Shown here: positions 25,835 through 34,115 of the stretch, one piece after another
Layout: each line of letters begins with the position of its first letter
Numbering within the stretch: position 1 is the first letter of the stretch
The notes under the pieces: generated by a model
What the model was told of the DNA's origin: nothing
The model's input: the letters and a program-made list of their open reading frames with translations, nothing else
Databases searched by the model: none
Source of the DNA: DATKMS01 sp035541735
GTDB taxonomy: Bacteria > Desulfobacterota > Binatia > HRBIN30
DNA length: 64,000 bases
NCBI GenBank assembly: GCA_035541735.1
Contig: DATKMS010000023.1
Location: 16,270-80,269 of the forward strand
Direction of reading: 5' to 3'
Translations under genes and position numbers: made by a program

Positions 25835-27238
25835 CTATTTCTTGATGTTCACCACCTGCATCTCCGTGAACTCGTTGTAACCCCAGACGCCGTTCTCGTG
25901 TCCGATGCCGCTGCACTTCGCGCCGCCGAAGGGCGCGTACGGCGTGATGTCCATGTGATGATTGACCCAGCCGGTTCCCGATTCGATCTCCTGCACCAAG
26001 TCCTTGCCGCGCTGCAGATCGGAGGTCCACACCGAACCGCCCAGGCCGTAGTGGGTGCGGTTCGCTTGTTCGAGCGCGTCCTCGAGCTTGCCGTACTTGA
26101 TGACCGGCAGCGCCGTCCCGAATTGCTCCTCGTCGACCAGGCGCATGCCCTCGTGCGCTCCGGTGACGATGGTCGGCGGGTAGAAGTAGCCGCTGCTCTC
26201 CAAGCGCACACCGCCCGTTTCAATACGCGCGCCGCTCTTCTTGGCGTCGTCCACCAACCCCATGAGCTTGGTCAGCTGCATCTCGTTGTTGATCGGTCCG
26301 AGCTGCGTGTTCGGATCCAGGCCGTTACCGACCTTGGTGCTCTTGGCGCGCTCGACCAGGCGCTGCACGATCGGGTTGTACACCTTCTCGTGCACGTAGA
26401 GACGCTTGATCGCCGTGCACACCTGTCCGGAGTTCTGGAACGCACCCCAGAACAGGCCATCGGCGACGGCATCCGGATTCACATCATCGAGAACGATGGC
26501 CGGGTCGTTGCCGCCCAGTTCCAATGTGACGCGCTTCAGATCATTGGCGGCAGCCGCCATGATCTTCTTCCCGGTCATCACGCTACCGGTAAAAGACACC
26601 TTGCGCGCCGCTGGATGTGCCACGATCTCCGCACCCAGCTCGTTGCCGCCCGACAAGACGTTGAGCACTCCGGGTGGCAGGACGTCGCGCAGCGCCTCCG
26701 CAACCATCAGCGAGGTCAGCGGCGTGTATGGGGACGGCTTCGCGACCACGGTGTTGCCGGCGAGAAATGCTGGACCGATCTTCCAGCACAGCAAGATCAC
26801 GGGGAAGTTCCACGGGGTGATCGCCGCCACCACGCCGAGCGGTTTGCGCACGATCTCGATGCGCTTGTCGTCGTCGTCCTGCAGAACCTCGGATGGAATC
26901 TGCAGGTCGGCGAAGTAGCTCAACCACATCGCCGCACCGAACACTTCGCCGGTGGCTGCCGCTAGCGGTTTCCCCTGCTCCTGCGACAGCACGCTGGCAA
27001 TCTCCTGCGCTTTGCCCTGGATGGCTGCGGCACACTCGCGCAGCTTCTGACGCCGGCAGCCGTCGTCCTTGCGCCACGCCTTGCAGGCCGCGGCCGCGGC
27101 CCCCATGGCCTCCTCGACGTGCGCGCTCGTGGCTCGGGCGCACGTGGCAAACGGCTCGCCAAAGGCCGGGTTGATGACCGGGTCCTGCTCTGGTGTGTTG
27201 ACCGAGCGACCGTTGATCAGCATCGCATATGAATCCAT
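25835..27238 (-). CDS. Aldehyde dehydrogenase (copy 3 of 3, divergent)
   Basis: A 467-residue ALDH of the shorter succinate-semialdehyde/acyl-type branch. Motifs: AITPWNFPVILLCWK, VVAKPSPYTPLTSL, FTGSVMTGKKIM, VTLELGGNDPAIVLDD (catalytic Glu; GGND instead of GGKS), FQNSGQVCTAIKRL (catalytic Cys), DEEQFGTALPVIKY, APFGGAKCSGIGHENG. CAGGAGGAGG precedes ATG 27238. The frame stays open far upstream, but that part overlaps the regulator gene and is not coding. It starts 47 bases after the PadR-PBP regulator stop on the same strand, so the regulator and this ALDH may be co-transcribed. Confidence 0.93.
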   Translation of the reverse strand: MDSYAMLINGRSVNTPEQDPVINPAFGEPFATCARATSAHVEEAMGAAAAACKAWRKDDGCRRQKLRECAAAIQGKAQEIASVLSQEQGKPLAAATGEVFGAAMWLSYFADLQIPSEVLQDDDDKRIEIVRKPLGVVAAITPWNFPVILLCWKIGPAFLAGNTVVAKPSPYTPLTSLMVAEALRDVLPPGVLNVLSGGNELGAEIVAHPAARKVSFTGSVMTGKKIMAAAANDLKRVTLELGGNDPAIVLDDVNPDAVADGLFWGAFQNSGQVCTAIKRLYVHEKVYNPIVQRLVERAKSTKVGNGLDPNTQLGPINNEMQLTKLMGLVDDAKKSGARIETGGVRLESSGYFYPPTIVTGAHEGMRLVDEEQFGTALPVIKYGKLEDALEQANRTHYGLGGSVWTSDLQRGKDLVQEIESGTGWVNHHMDITPYAPFGGAKCSGIGHENGVWGYNEFTEMQVVNIKK

Positions 27239-27285
27239 CGTTGCCTCCTCCTGTAAGCGGATTGGGGTGTCTGATCGGCGTGGCT

Positions 27286-28338
27286 TCAACCGACGGCGGC
27301 GACCATCTGGCTCATGCGGGCCAGGTCGTATCCCGCAAACTGCGCTGCCTCGCGGCGAAACGCGGCGTCGTGCATCAGTTCGAGCAGCGGCCGCAGAGGG
27401 CGCGACTCGAACACCCGCCGTGGCATGACCAGGTCGTAGCGCTCCTTGGCCAACGGCAGGAAGTCGAGCCCGTACAACTGCGCCGCAGCACGCAGACCCA
27501 CGCCAGCGTCGGCCGCCCCCGCCGCGATCGCCCCCGCCACGGCACCATGGGTGGTCAAGTCGCGCTCGTAGCCGCGAATCCGAGTTGGATCGATCCGCGC
27601 CTTGCGTAAGAGCTGGCGCAGCAAGAGGCGTGTGCCCGCACCCGCCTGACGGTTCATGATCTGCACGTCGCGGCGCGTCAGATCGCGCAGACCGCGGATA
27701 TGTTTCGGGTTGCCGGCAGCCAGCAGCAGTCCTTGCTCGCGCCATGCCACGTTGATGACCACGACGCGCTCCTCGGGCAGGAAATGCTTGACGTAGGGAA
27801 CGTTGTACTCACCCGATTCGGCATCGAGCAGGTGGATGCCGGCCAGGTGCGCCCGTTGCTCGTGCAGCGCGATCAACCCCGACAGACTCCCGACGGCGCG
27901 CGCCGCGAAGCGGACCTGCGGGTGCTCGTGCGCCAGGCGGCGAGCCAGCAGATCGAGGACGAGGTCATCGCTGCCGACGGCGAAGAGCGCCTCTTCTCCG
28001 GCACGCTGGCGACCGCCGAACTTCGCAGCGACGCGCGCGCGCACCATCGCAGCGTCGCGCCGGCGCGCCGGAGGGTTTGCCTCGACGCGCAACCAGCGCT
28101 CCATCTCGCGCCGCCCCGCTGCCGTGAGGGTGTACACCTTGCGCTGCGGCCCGCCGCGGCCAGCTTCAACGCGGAAGGAAATCCACCCCTTGTCGGTCAT
28201 CGTGCCGAGGGCGCGGTACAGCTGTCCGAAGTCGAGCCGCCAGTCCGGCCCGAGTTCTTCCTCCAACCCGCGGCGCAGCTCGTAACCGTAGCGTTCGCCG
28301 CGGGCCAGCACTCCCATCACTGCGTGCGGAACGGACAT
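27286..28338 (-). CDS. PadR-type HTH fused to a periplasmic-binding-protein-like sensor domain
   Basis: A 350-residue one-component regulator. Residues 1-85 are a PadR-family winged helix (AVMGVLARGERYGYELRRGL, FGQLYRALGTMTDKGWI, KVYTLTAAGRREMERWL). From about residue 120 on it matches the PBP_like domain found fused to ModE-type and MoeA proteins (SLSGLIALHEQRAHLAGIHL, GLLLAAGNPKHIRGLRDLTR, NRQAGAGTRLLLRQLL, GVGLRAAAQLYGLDF). That domain resembles molybdate/tungstate-type binding proteins, so an oxyanion or a cofactor-like ligand is plausible. A palindrome at 28343-28363 overlaps its translation start region, suggesting autoregulation, and recurs before the ECF transporter operon. ATG 28338. 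Confidence 0.88.
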   Translation of the reverse strand: MSVPHAVMGVLARGERYGYELRRGLEEELGPDWRLDFGQLYRALGTMTDKGWISFRVEAGRGGPQRKVYTLTAAGRREMERWLRVEANPPARRRDAAMVRARVAAKFGGRQRAGEEALFAVGSDDLVLDLLARRLAHEHPQVRFAARAVGSLSGLIALHEQRAHLAGIHLLDAESGEYNVPYVKHFLPEERVVVINVAWREQGLLLAAGNPKHIRGLRDLTRRDVQIMNRQAGAGTRLLLRQLLRKARIDPTRIRGYERDLTTHGAVAGAIAAGAADAGVGLRAAAQLYGLDFLPLAKERYDLVMPRRVFESRPLRPLLELMHDAAFRREAAQFAGYDLARMSQMVAAVG

Positions 28339-28342
28339 GTCA

Positions 28343-28363
28343 CCTATAGGTATTGCCTCTAGT
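28343..28363 (-). promoter_or_regulatory. Palindromic operator in front of the PadR-PBP regulator gene
   Basis: CCTATAGG, five bases, CCTCTAGT, only five bases from the regulator's ATG and overlapping its ribosome-binding region. It differs from the site at 22604-22624 at four of 21 positions. Likely an autoregulatory site. Confidence 0.7.
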
Positions 28364-28423
28364 GGGGAACCGGGGGAAGGTCAAGCGTGGAGCGCGGCGG
28401 TGGATGAAAGCCTTGGAAGTTGC

Positions 28424-28456
28424 CCTCTCCCGCGCATCTGTTCCGCGCGGGAGAGG
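28424..28456 (-). terminator. Perfect GC-rich hairpin downstream of the cyclase-ATPase gene
   Basis: CCTCTCCCGCGC (28424-28435), nine bases, GCGCGGGAGAGG (28445-28456). It lies in the 266-base gap between the cyclase stop and the regulator start; no clear T run, so it may be a terminator or a member of a dispersed CCTCTCCC-type intergenic repeat. The rest of the gap holds no gene. Confidence 0.55.
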
Positions 28457-28604
28457 ATGAAGGTGAGGGTGCCAAGGTTACTCGGTGCACAGCACAAGCA
28501 CGCACCCTCCCCTCTCCTACCCTGCGATGACGCGTGGGAAAGGACAGCGTGCGCGTCTCTCAATTCCCGCGCCGCCAGGACGCAGAGCTCAGGTCAGCCG
28601 TTCC

Positions 28605-31600
28605 CTAGGCGGCGAGTTCGCGTGCCACCCGCAGTGCCCGTGGTGCCGCGCCCATCGCGGTGAACAGCCGATGTGCGCTGCGTAGCTCGTGCTGGCGCGC
28701 CACCTCGTCGCCAGCCGCGGCCGCGAGGCGTGCCAGCTCGACCCGTACGAAGGGTTCGTTGCTCTGCGCGCCCGTCTCCTTGATCAACTCGAGCGCCTGC
28801 GCCAGACCGGCGCCAATCTCGCCGCTTGACCCGACAGCGTCCAGTCGCAGCAGGACACGCGCCCGCGCGATGTGAGCAATGCACTGGACCAAGCGCGTGC
28901 GCCGCTGCACGGCGGCCGCCAGCGCCTCGTCGGCCACCGCCAGCGCCCGGGGCAAGTCGCCCAGGCCGCGATGCACGCCTGCCAGCCACGCCAGCGCCAA
29001 CGCCTCCGTCTCGACCCCGGCCTGCCCCGCACGCGCGATCGCCAGCGCCTCCTCCAGCGCACCCAGCGCCTCCGGCCACTGCGTCCCGAGAATGTGGGCC
29101 TGGCCGAATGCCAAGCATGCACTGGCCCGGAAGAACGGACTTCCCAGCCTGTCGGCAATGCGCATCGTTTCACGTGCGTGCGCCAGCGCCGTGGCGGTGT
29201 CACCGCGGATGCGAGCCACCGACACGTACTCGCGATGGGCAAATCCGAGGACCTCCAGGTCGCCCAGCTCGCGTGCCAGGCGCTCGGCGCGCTCGAGATC
29301 GTGCACGCCGGCGTCGAGCTGCCCGAAATCGACGAGCAGCTTGCCGTGCTCACGGATGAGGCGCAGGTAGGGACTGTAGCCGAGCACCGCCGTCCCAAGC
29401 TTCGGATTGTCCGTCGGCCGTGTCACGACTTCCTCGCTAAGCTGCAGCGCTTCCCGCAAACGCCCGGCGGCGCTCAACGCAATCACGAGCCGCGTGCGGG
29501 TCGTCAACTGCAGTGCGGCGTCGTCGCTCTCCTCCGCCAGGCGGCGCGCTAGCATGCTGCTCTCCACGAAGTCGTCGGCGCTGCCGAAATGGCTGCGGAC
29601 GACCCCGTACGAATTGACCAGCATCGCCAGTGACCGCGGATTGCCGGCGCGCATGGCGAGTCCCTCGCCCTCGGCAAACAACGCCGAGGCTTCGGCTGCG
29701 GGGATGCCGAGCCGCCAGCCCACCTCGAGGAGCTGCGTGCACGCTTCCAGCGCCAGCGCTGTCGTCTCCACCGTTGCCGGTATCTGCGTCAGGAGGGCGC
29801 GGACCTGATGCCAATGGCGATTGGCTTCGGGCAGGTTGCTGACGCGTACCCACTCGGCGGCGCGCCGGCTCCAGCGCGCCGCTTCGAGGGCGTTCCCAGC
29901 GCCTTGCCAATGATGCGCCAGCAGCGCCGCACGCTCGTCGAGTTTGTCGGCATAGAGCGCGGCGATCACCGCGGCGACGGCAGCGTGTACACGCGCCCGC
30001 CGCTCGGCGAGCTGCGAGCGATACGCCACCTCGTGGGTGAGCGGATGGGTGAAGCCGTACACGGCTTCCGGGAACACCGCCTCCTCGTAGAGAAACTCCG
30101 CCGCCACCAACTCGCGCAGCGCCGCCGCGACACCGCCGGCGGCCGCATCGTCACCGGTGGTCTCCGCCCAGACGCGCAGCAGCACCGGCTCGGGGCACTG
30201 CTTGCCGATCACGGCGGCGGTCTGCAGCAGCTGCTTGTCGCGCTCGGCGAGCCGGTCGATGCGCGCCGCAAGCACTGCATGCACCGTCGGCGGAATCTGA
30301 ATCTCGGTCAGCGGCCGCGTGAGCCGCATCGTCGTCACCGGATCGCGTACCAAGACGCCCTGGTCGACCAGCGACCGGACCAGCTCTTCGATGAAGAAGG
30401 GATTGCCACCCGTGCGCGCGCGGATGCGCTCCCCCAGTTCGTTGAGTGAGGGATCACTGCCCAGCACGTCACGCAGCAGTTCCGTAATCGCGTCCGCTCC
30501 GAGCGGCAACAGCTGCACGAGCTGATACGACGGATCCGGTCCCGCCGCCGGTGCCGTCCAGTCGGCGTGATACTCCGGCCGGAAATTCATCAGCAGCAAT
30601 GTGCGTGTACCCGCCAGCGCCGTGATCAGGTTCGCCAGGAAGCCCTCGCTGCCGCCGTCGATCCAGTGCAGGTCCTCGATGAGCAGCACCGCCGGCTCGC
30701 GGCGACTACGTACTTGCATGACGCGCTGCGCGATCGTCACCAGTTGCCGCTGGCGCGCTTCCGGATCGATGCGCGGTGCCGGGTGCTGCGGATCGGGGAC
30801 GCCGAGGAAGTCGAGCAGCAGCGGCAAATCGTCCGTGAGGTCGGGCTCTAACAATAGCAACGTACCGGCGACCTTGCGCCGTGTTTCTTCGGCGCCGTCC
30901 TGCTCGGTGACGCCGAAGTAGCCGCGCAGCATCTCCAGGATCGGCAGGAACGGAATCATCTTGCCATGGGAGACGCAGTGCGCCTCGTAAACGGCGATCC
31001 CGCGGGCGCGGCAGCGCTGCATGAACTCGTAGCACAGCCGGCTCTTCCCGATTCCTGCGTCGGCCACCACGCCGACTGCGTGGCCGTGGCCCTCCACCGC
31101 CCGCGCCAGCGCCGCCTCCAACACGCCGATCTCTGCCTCACGCCCGACGAAGCGGGAGAAGCCGCGGGCACGCGACACTTCGAGCCGCGTGCGCAGGGGC
31201 CCAACCCCCTGCAACTCGTGCACCCGTAAGGGCTCGCGCACGCCTTTCACCGTGAAGGCCCCGAGGTCGCGCAGCTGGAAGAACCCGGTGATCAATGCGG
31301 CAGTGTGTGCGGTCAGATAGGCGGTGCCGGGGTCGGCGAGTTGCTCCATGCGCGCCGCGAGGCCGACGGTCTGTCCTTGCGCCGTGTAGTCCATGCGCAG
31401 GTCGTCGCCGATCTTGCCGACGATCACCTCGCCGGAGTTCATCCCCATGCGCACCGAGAAGCGCAGCCCCTGTTGCCGCTTCAACTCGTCGGCGTAGTGA
31501 CGCAACTGCTGCGCCAGGTGCAGCGCCGCGTAGCAGGCGCGCCGCGCGTGGTCTTCGTGCGCGATGGGCGCCCCAAACAGCGCCATGACGCCGTCGCCGG

Positions 31601-32057
31601 TGTACTGATTGATGGTCCCTTCGTAGCGGTGCACGCCGTCCGAGAGAATGGCGAAGAAGCGGTCCATGATGCGATGCCACTCCTCCGCGTCGACCTGCCC
31701 CGCAAGGTCCATCGAGCCCTGCACGTCGACGAACAGGACCGTGACCTGCTTGCGCTCGCCTTCGAGCGCCGAACGGTTGTTCAGAATCTTCTCCGCGAGA
31801 TGGCGGGGCGTGTATGAGCGGGGACTGTCGGCTCTCGACTGCCGACTGTCGACTTCCTCCGGGGTCTTTCCGGTGCGATGCGCACCAGGAACCTCAGTGG
31901 GTGTGGCCCTTAACGCGCGGCCGCAGCTCCGGCAAAACCGTGCAGTTATGCGGTTGGCGGTGCCACACGCCGCACACGCCACTTCCAACGGGCTTCCGCA
32001 CCCGTCGCAGAACGCGGCGTCCGCGAGACTCTCAGTTTGACACTGCGCACAGCGCAT
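28605..32057 (-). CDS. Class III nucleotide cyclase - AAA/NTPase - TPR signalling protein
   Basis: An 1150-residue soluble protein. Order: two zinc ribbons (CAQCQTESLADAAFCDGCG and CAACGTANRITARFCRSCG, residues 3-48), a short linker, a class III cyclase domain (about 98-290; metal Asp in VTVLFVDVQGS and in YTGDGVMALFG), a signalling NTPase (about 305-620; Walker A ADAGIGKSR, Walker B VLLIEDLHWID), and a helical TPR-type region to the end. In the cyclase the position normally held by the transition-state Asn reads TVGLAARME (Gly), while the Arg stays, so activity may be altered. The linker around SRQSRADSPRS looks repeat-derived. It starts six bases after the cupin gene. Signal unknown. Confidence 0.9.
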   Translation of the reverse strand: MRCAQCQTESLADAAFCDGCGSPLEVACAACGTANRITARFCRSCGRALRATPTEVPGAHRTGKTPEEVDSRQSRADSPRSYTPRHLAEKILNNRSALEGERKQVTVLFVDVQGSMDLAGQVDAEEWHRIMDRFFAILSDGVHRYEGTINQYTGDGVMALFGAPIAHEDHARRACYAALHLAQQLRHYADELKRQQGLRFSVRMGMNSGEVIVGKIGDDLRMDYTAQGQTVGLAARMEQLADPGTAYLTAHTAALITGFFQLRDLGAFTVKGVREPLRVHELQGVGPLRTRLEVSRARGFSRFVGREAEIGVLEAALARAVEGHGHAVGVVADAGIGKSRLCYEFMQRCRARGIAVYEAHCVSHGKMIPFLPILEMLRGYFGVTEQDGAEETRRKVAGTLLLLEPDLTDDLPLLLDFLGVPDPQHPAPRIDPEARQRQLVTIAQRVMQVRSRREPAVLLIEDLHWIDGGSEGFLANLITALAGTRTLLLMNFRPEYHADWTAPAAGPDPSYQLVQLLPLGADAITELLRDVLGSDPSLNELGERIRARTGGNPFFIEELVRSLVDQGVLVRDPVTTMRLTRPLTEIQIPPTVHAVLAARIDRLAERDKQLLQTAAVIGKQCPEPVLLRVWAETTGDDAAAGGVAAALRELVAAEFLYEEAVFPEAVYGFTHPLTHEVAYRSQLAERRARVHAAVAAVIAALYADKLDERAALLAHHWQGAGNALEAARWSRRAAEWVRVSNLPEANRHWHQVRALLTQIPATVETTALALEACTQLLEVGWRLGIPAAEASALFAEGEGLAMRAGNPRSLAMLVNSYGVVRSHFGSADDFVESSMLARRLAEESDDAALQLTTRTRLVIALSAAGRLREALQLSEEVVTRPTDNPKLGTAVLGYSPYLRLIREHGKLLVDFGQLDAGVHDLERAERLARELGDLEVLGFAHREYVSVARIRGDTATALAHARETMRIADRLGSPFFRASACLAFGQAHILGTQWPEALGALEEALAIARAGQAGVETEALALAWLAGVHRGLGDLPRALAVADEALAAAVQRRTRLVQCIAHIARARVLLRLDAVGSSGEIGAGLAQALELIKETGAQSNEPFVRVELARLAAAAGDEVARQHELRSAHRLFTAMGAAPRALRVARELAA
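31822..31858. repeat. Short CTCGAC/GTCGAC repeat coding an interdomain linker
   Basis: Reads as alternating GACTGTCGG, CTCTCGACTG, CCGACTGTCGACT units on the plus strand. It encodes DSRQSRADSP between the zinc ribbons and the cyclase domain, and resembles the simple repeats usually seen between genes. Confidence 0.5.
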
Positions 32058-32063
32058 TAGGGT

Positions 32064-32591
32064 TCACGAATAGAGGTCCTTCCCGTCGTCGGGCTGCCGC
32101 GGCGCGGTCGGCGGCTTCTGAAACTTCGGGTTGGGCAGACGCGTGATGCCCTTCTGCTTCAGCAGTGCGTAGTACGCTTCCTTATCCGCCGGCACCGGTC
32201 GCGGATCACCCATCCACACTTCGAACAGCAGCGCCCCGTTGTCGCCGGCGACTAGCGGACCAAAGCTGGCGCCGACTTCGAGCACGATCAGCGTACCCGC
32301 CGGACAGTGGCGCTCGCCCACCATCAGGTCGCCCTCCAGCACGTAGACGAGATGATCGCTGGCGTGGCCGTGGCGCTCGATGACGACGTGCGGGTCATAG
32401 CGGCCGAGGACCACCATGCGCTGCGCGGTCCACTCCAGGAACTTCTCGTGCACCGAGACGCGCCGCTCACCGTGCAGCTGCGCAATGACCTCGGTCCACG
32501 GCACCTCGTCGGCGCGCACGAACGCCAAGCGGGGCGTCCGTGCCTCTACACTAGACTTGGTGGCCTCAGAGTTGATGGCCTCCTGATCCAT
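32064..32591 (-). CDS. Cupin-domain protein
   Basis: A 175-residue protein with one cupin barrel: RYDPHVVIERHGHASDHLVYVLEGDLMVG contains an H-x-H-x(n)-E-type metal motif 1, and CPAGTLIVLEVGASFGPLVAG is motif 2 (the second His is not obvious). GGGAGGG lies just before ATG 32591; a longer frame up to 32747 overlaps the divergent sigma-factor gene and is rejected. Six bases separate it from the cyclase-ATPase gene, indicating one operon. It could bind a metal or small ligand; no enzymatic role can be assigned. Confidence 0.83.
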   Translation of the reverse strand: MDQEAINSEATKSSVEARTPRLAFVRADEVPWTEVIAQLHGERRVSVHEKFLEWTAQRMVVLGRYDPHVVIERHGHASDHLVYVLEGDLMVGERHCPAGTLIVLEVGASFGPLVAGDNGALLFEVWMGDPRPVPADKEAYYALLKQKGITRLPNPKFQKPPTAPRQPDDGKDLYS

Positions 32592-32674
32592 ACGGTCCCT
32601 CCCTGCAACGCAGCAACTGTATCGCGAATGCCGCTCAAAAGCACCGCGGGAGGGTGTACCGCGCCTCCACGATT

Positions 32675-32700
32675 GGAATAAAATGGCGCTTCCTGGCGTT
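32675..32700 (+). promoter_or_regulatory. SigR/ECF-type promoter candidate before the sigma-factor gene
   Basis: GGAAT (32675-32679), 18 bases, GTT (32698-32700), 34 bases before the sigma-factor start. It equals the GGAAT-N18-GTT consensus known for SigR-type ECF sigma factors that pair with zinc-binding anti-sigma factors. Autoregulation is inferred. Confidence 0.5.
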
Positions 32701-32733
32701 GCCAAGACAGGAAAGAAAGGACGGCAGTGACCG

Positions 32734-33312
32734 TTGGCCGTACGCACGCACAGCCGCGCGCTGTTCGAAACCGAAGCGCTACCGCATCTGCCGGCGCTCT
32801 ACAACTTCGCCCTGGCTCTCGCGGGAGCGAGCGACGCTGAGGACCTCGTGCAGACGACGTGCGTGCGCGCCCTCGAAAACCTCGATGCGTATCGGCCCGG
32901 CACGAATATGCGCGCCTGGCTGTTCACGATCTTGCGGAATGAGTGGGTGTCCCGGCACCGCCGCTCCCAGCGACGGACGGCAGTGGAAGTCTGCTCCGGC
33001 GCGGAGGACGCCGCCGAACTCTGCGATGAGACGGCTGACCTGGAGGCGGTGCTCATGGACCGACGCTGGTCCGCGGAAATCAAGGCCGCGTTGCTGGCGC
33101 TGCCGGAGGGCTACCGCCTGCCCGTCTATCTCAAGGACGTCGAGGGCTTCGGATATCGCGAGATCGCCGAGATCGCCGGCTGCCCGATCGGAACGGTGAT
33201 GTCTCGGCTGGCCCGCGGGCGCGCCAGCCTGCGGGCGGCGCTCGTCCAGCAAGCGCACGAACGCGGAATCCTGCCGGCCAACGCCGCAGTGAATGCCAGC
33301 GATGGAATGTGA
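32734..33312 (+). CDS. ECF-type RNA polymerase sigma factor
   Basis: A 192-residue sigma factor with only regions 2 and 4. Region 2: LPALYNFALALAGASDAEDLVQTTCVRALENLD and MRAWLFTILRNEWVSRHRR (the -10 binding helix). Region 4: LLALPEGYRLPVYLKDVEGFGYREIAEIAGCPIGTVMSRLARGRASL (-35 binding helix-turn-helix). Start appears to be TTG 32734, as no in-frame ATG precedes region 2. Its last codons overlap the anti-sigma factor gene by 20 bases, the usual coupling for such pairs. Likely targets are its own promoter and the redox genes downstream (34116-37449). Confidence 0.92.
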   Translation: MAVRTHSRALFETEALPHLPALYNFALALAGASDAEDLVQTTCVRALENLDAYRPGTNMRAWLFTILRNEWVSRHRRSQRRTAVEVCSGAEDAAELCDETADLEAVLMDRRWSAEIKAALLALPEGYRLPVYLKDVEGFGYREIAEIAGCPIGTVMSRLARGRASLRAALVQQAHERGILPANAAVNASDGM

Positions 33313-34105
33313 CGCGTGCCGGCGGCTGGTGCCGGCCTACGGCGACAACGAACTGAGCGTCGAAAGCGCGCTCGAAGTCGAACGACACGTGCACACCTGC
33401 GCGCGGTGCCGCGCTGCACTCGAACGGCAGCGGCTGTTCTCGCAGTCGATCGGACAACTGTATCCGCGGGCGCCACTGCCGTTCGGTTTAGAGGATCGTA
33501 TCCGGCGCGCCGTGCGCACGGCACCGGGCTCGCGCTTCTGGCTGAACGGTTTGGCGCTCGCCGCCGCGGTGCTGCTGGCGCTCGGCACGCTGTGGCTGCT
33601 CTGGCGTCCGCACGCAAGCGCTGCCCCGGCGAGCGTGCTGGCCGCCGCGGACATCCATCGCAGTGCGTGCCAGCACGGACTGCCGCTCACCCTCCATTCG
33701 TCGGACGCGGCAACGGTGAACGCGTGGCTCGCACGTGCCCTCGCCTTCCCCATCAACGCAGTGGTTCAACAAGCCACCGCGCTGACGCTCGAGGGTGCCA
33801 GCGTGGTCGAATTGGCGGGTGAGCGTGTCGGCTACGTGCAGTACCAGCGCAACGGCGCCCCGGTTTCACTGTTCCTCCTGCCGCCCCGCGCCTGGCCGGA
33901 GACCGGGCAGCGCCTGCGTGTGCGGGACGTCGACTTTCATCTCTACACAATCGACGGCGCCAAACTGATCGCCTGGAACCACCCGCCGCTGTCGTACGTG
34001 CTGGTCTCCAACCTGGCCGGACAGGGGGGGCAAGCCTGCGCCGTGTGCCACGGCAGCATGGCCGACAGCGCGTCGGTCGGCTCACCACGGGATGGTGAGA
34101 TCTGA
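33293..34105 (+). CDS. Zinc-finger anti-sigma factor with a C-terminal haem-c motif (CXXCH)
   Basis: A 270-residue membrane anti-sigma factor. Cytoplasmic N-terminus: MECDACRRLVPAY then VERHVHTCARCRAAL, the H-x3-C-x2-C zinc anti-sigma (ZAS) motif. One transmembrane helix (about residues 82-105, LNGLALAAAVLLALGTLWLLW) leads to a periplasmic domain of about 160 residues. Its last part, where related proteins end with a YALVSDL-type strand, reads YVLVSNLAGQGGQACAVCHGSM: a CXXCH suited to covalent haem c, with no second haem motif. Overlaps the sigma gene; ATG 33302 is an equally possible start. A haem-bearing sensor tail on an anti-sigma factor next to a haem peroxidase suggests redox or peroxide sensing (inference). 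Confidence 0.87.
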   Translation: MPAMECDACRRLVPAYGDNELSVESALEVERHVHTCARCRAALERQRLFSQSIGQLYPRAPLPFGLEDRIRRAVRTAPGSRFWLNGLALAAAVLLALGTLWLLWRPHASAAPASVLAAADIHRSACQHGLPLTLHSSDAATVNAWLARALAFPINAVVQQATALTLEGASVVELAGERVGYVQYQRNGAPVSLFLLPPRAWPETGQRLRVRDVDFHLYTIDGAKLIAWNHPPLSYVLVSNLAGQGGQACAVCHGSMADSASVGSPRDGEI

Positions 34106-34115
34106 GGGGGTTGTG

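Noticed and set aside
27239..27745. N-terminal extension of the first aldehyde dehydrogenase frame
   Set aside because: Overlaps the PadR-PBP regulator gene; a strong ribosome-binding site marks ATG 27238.
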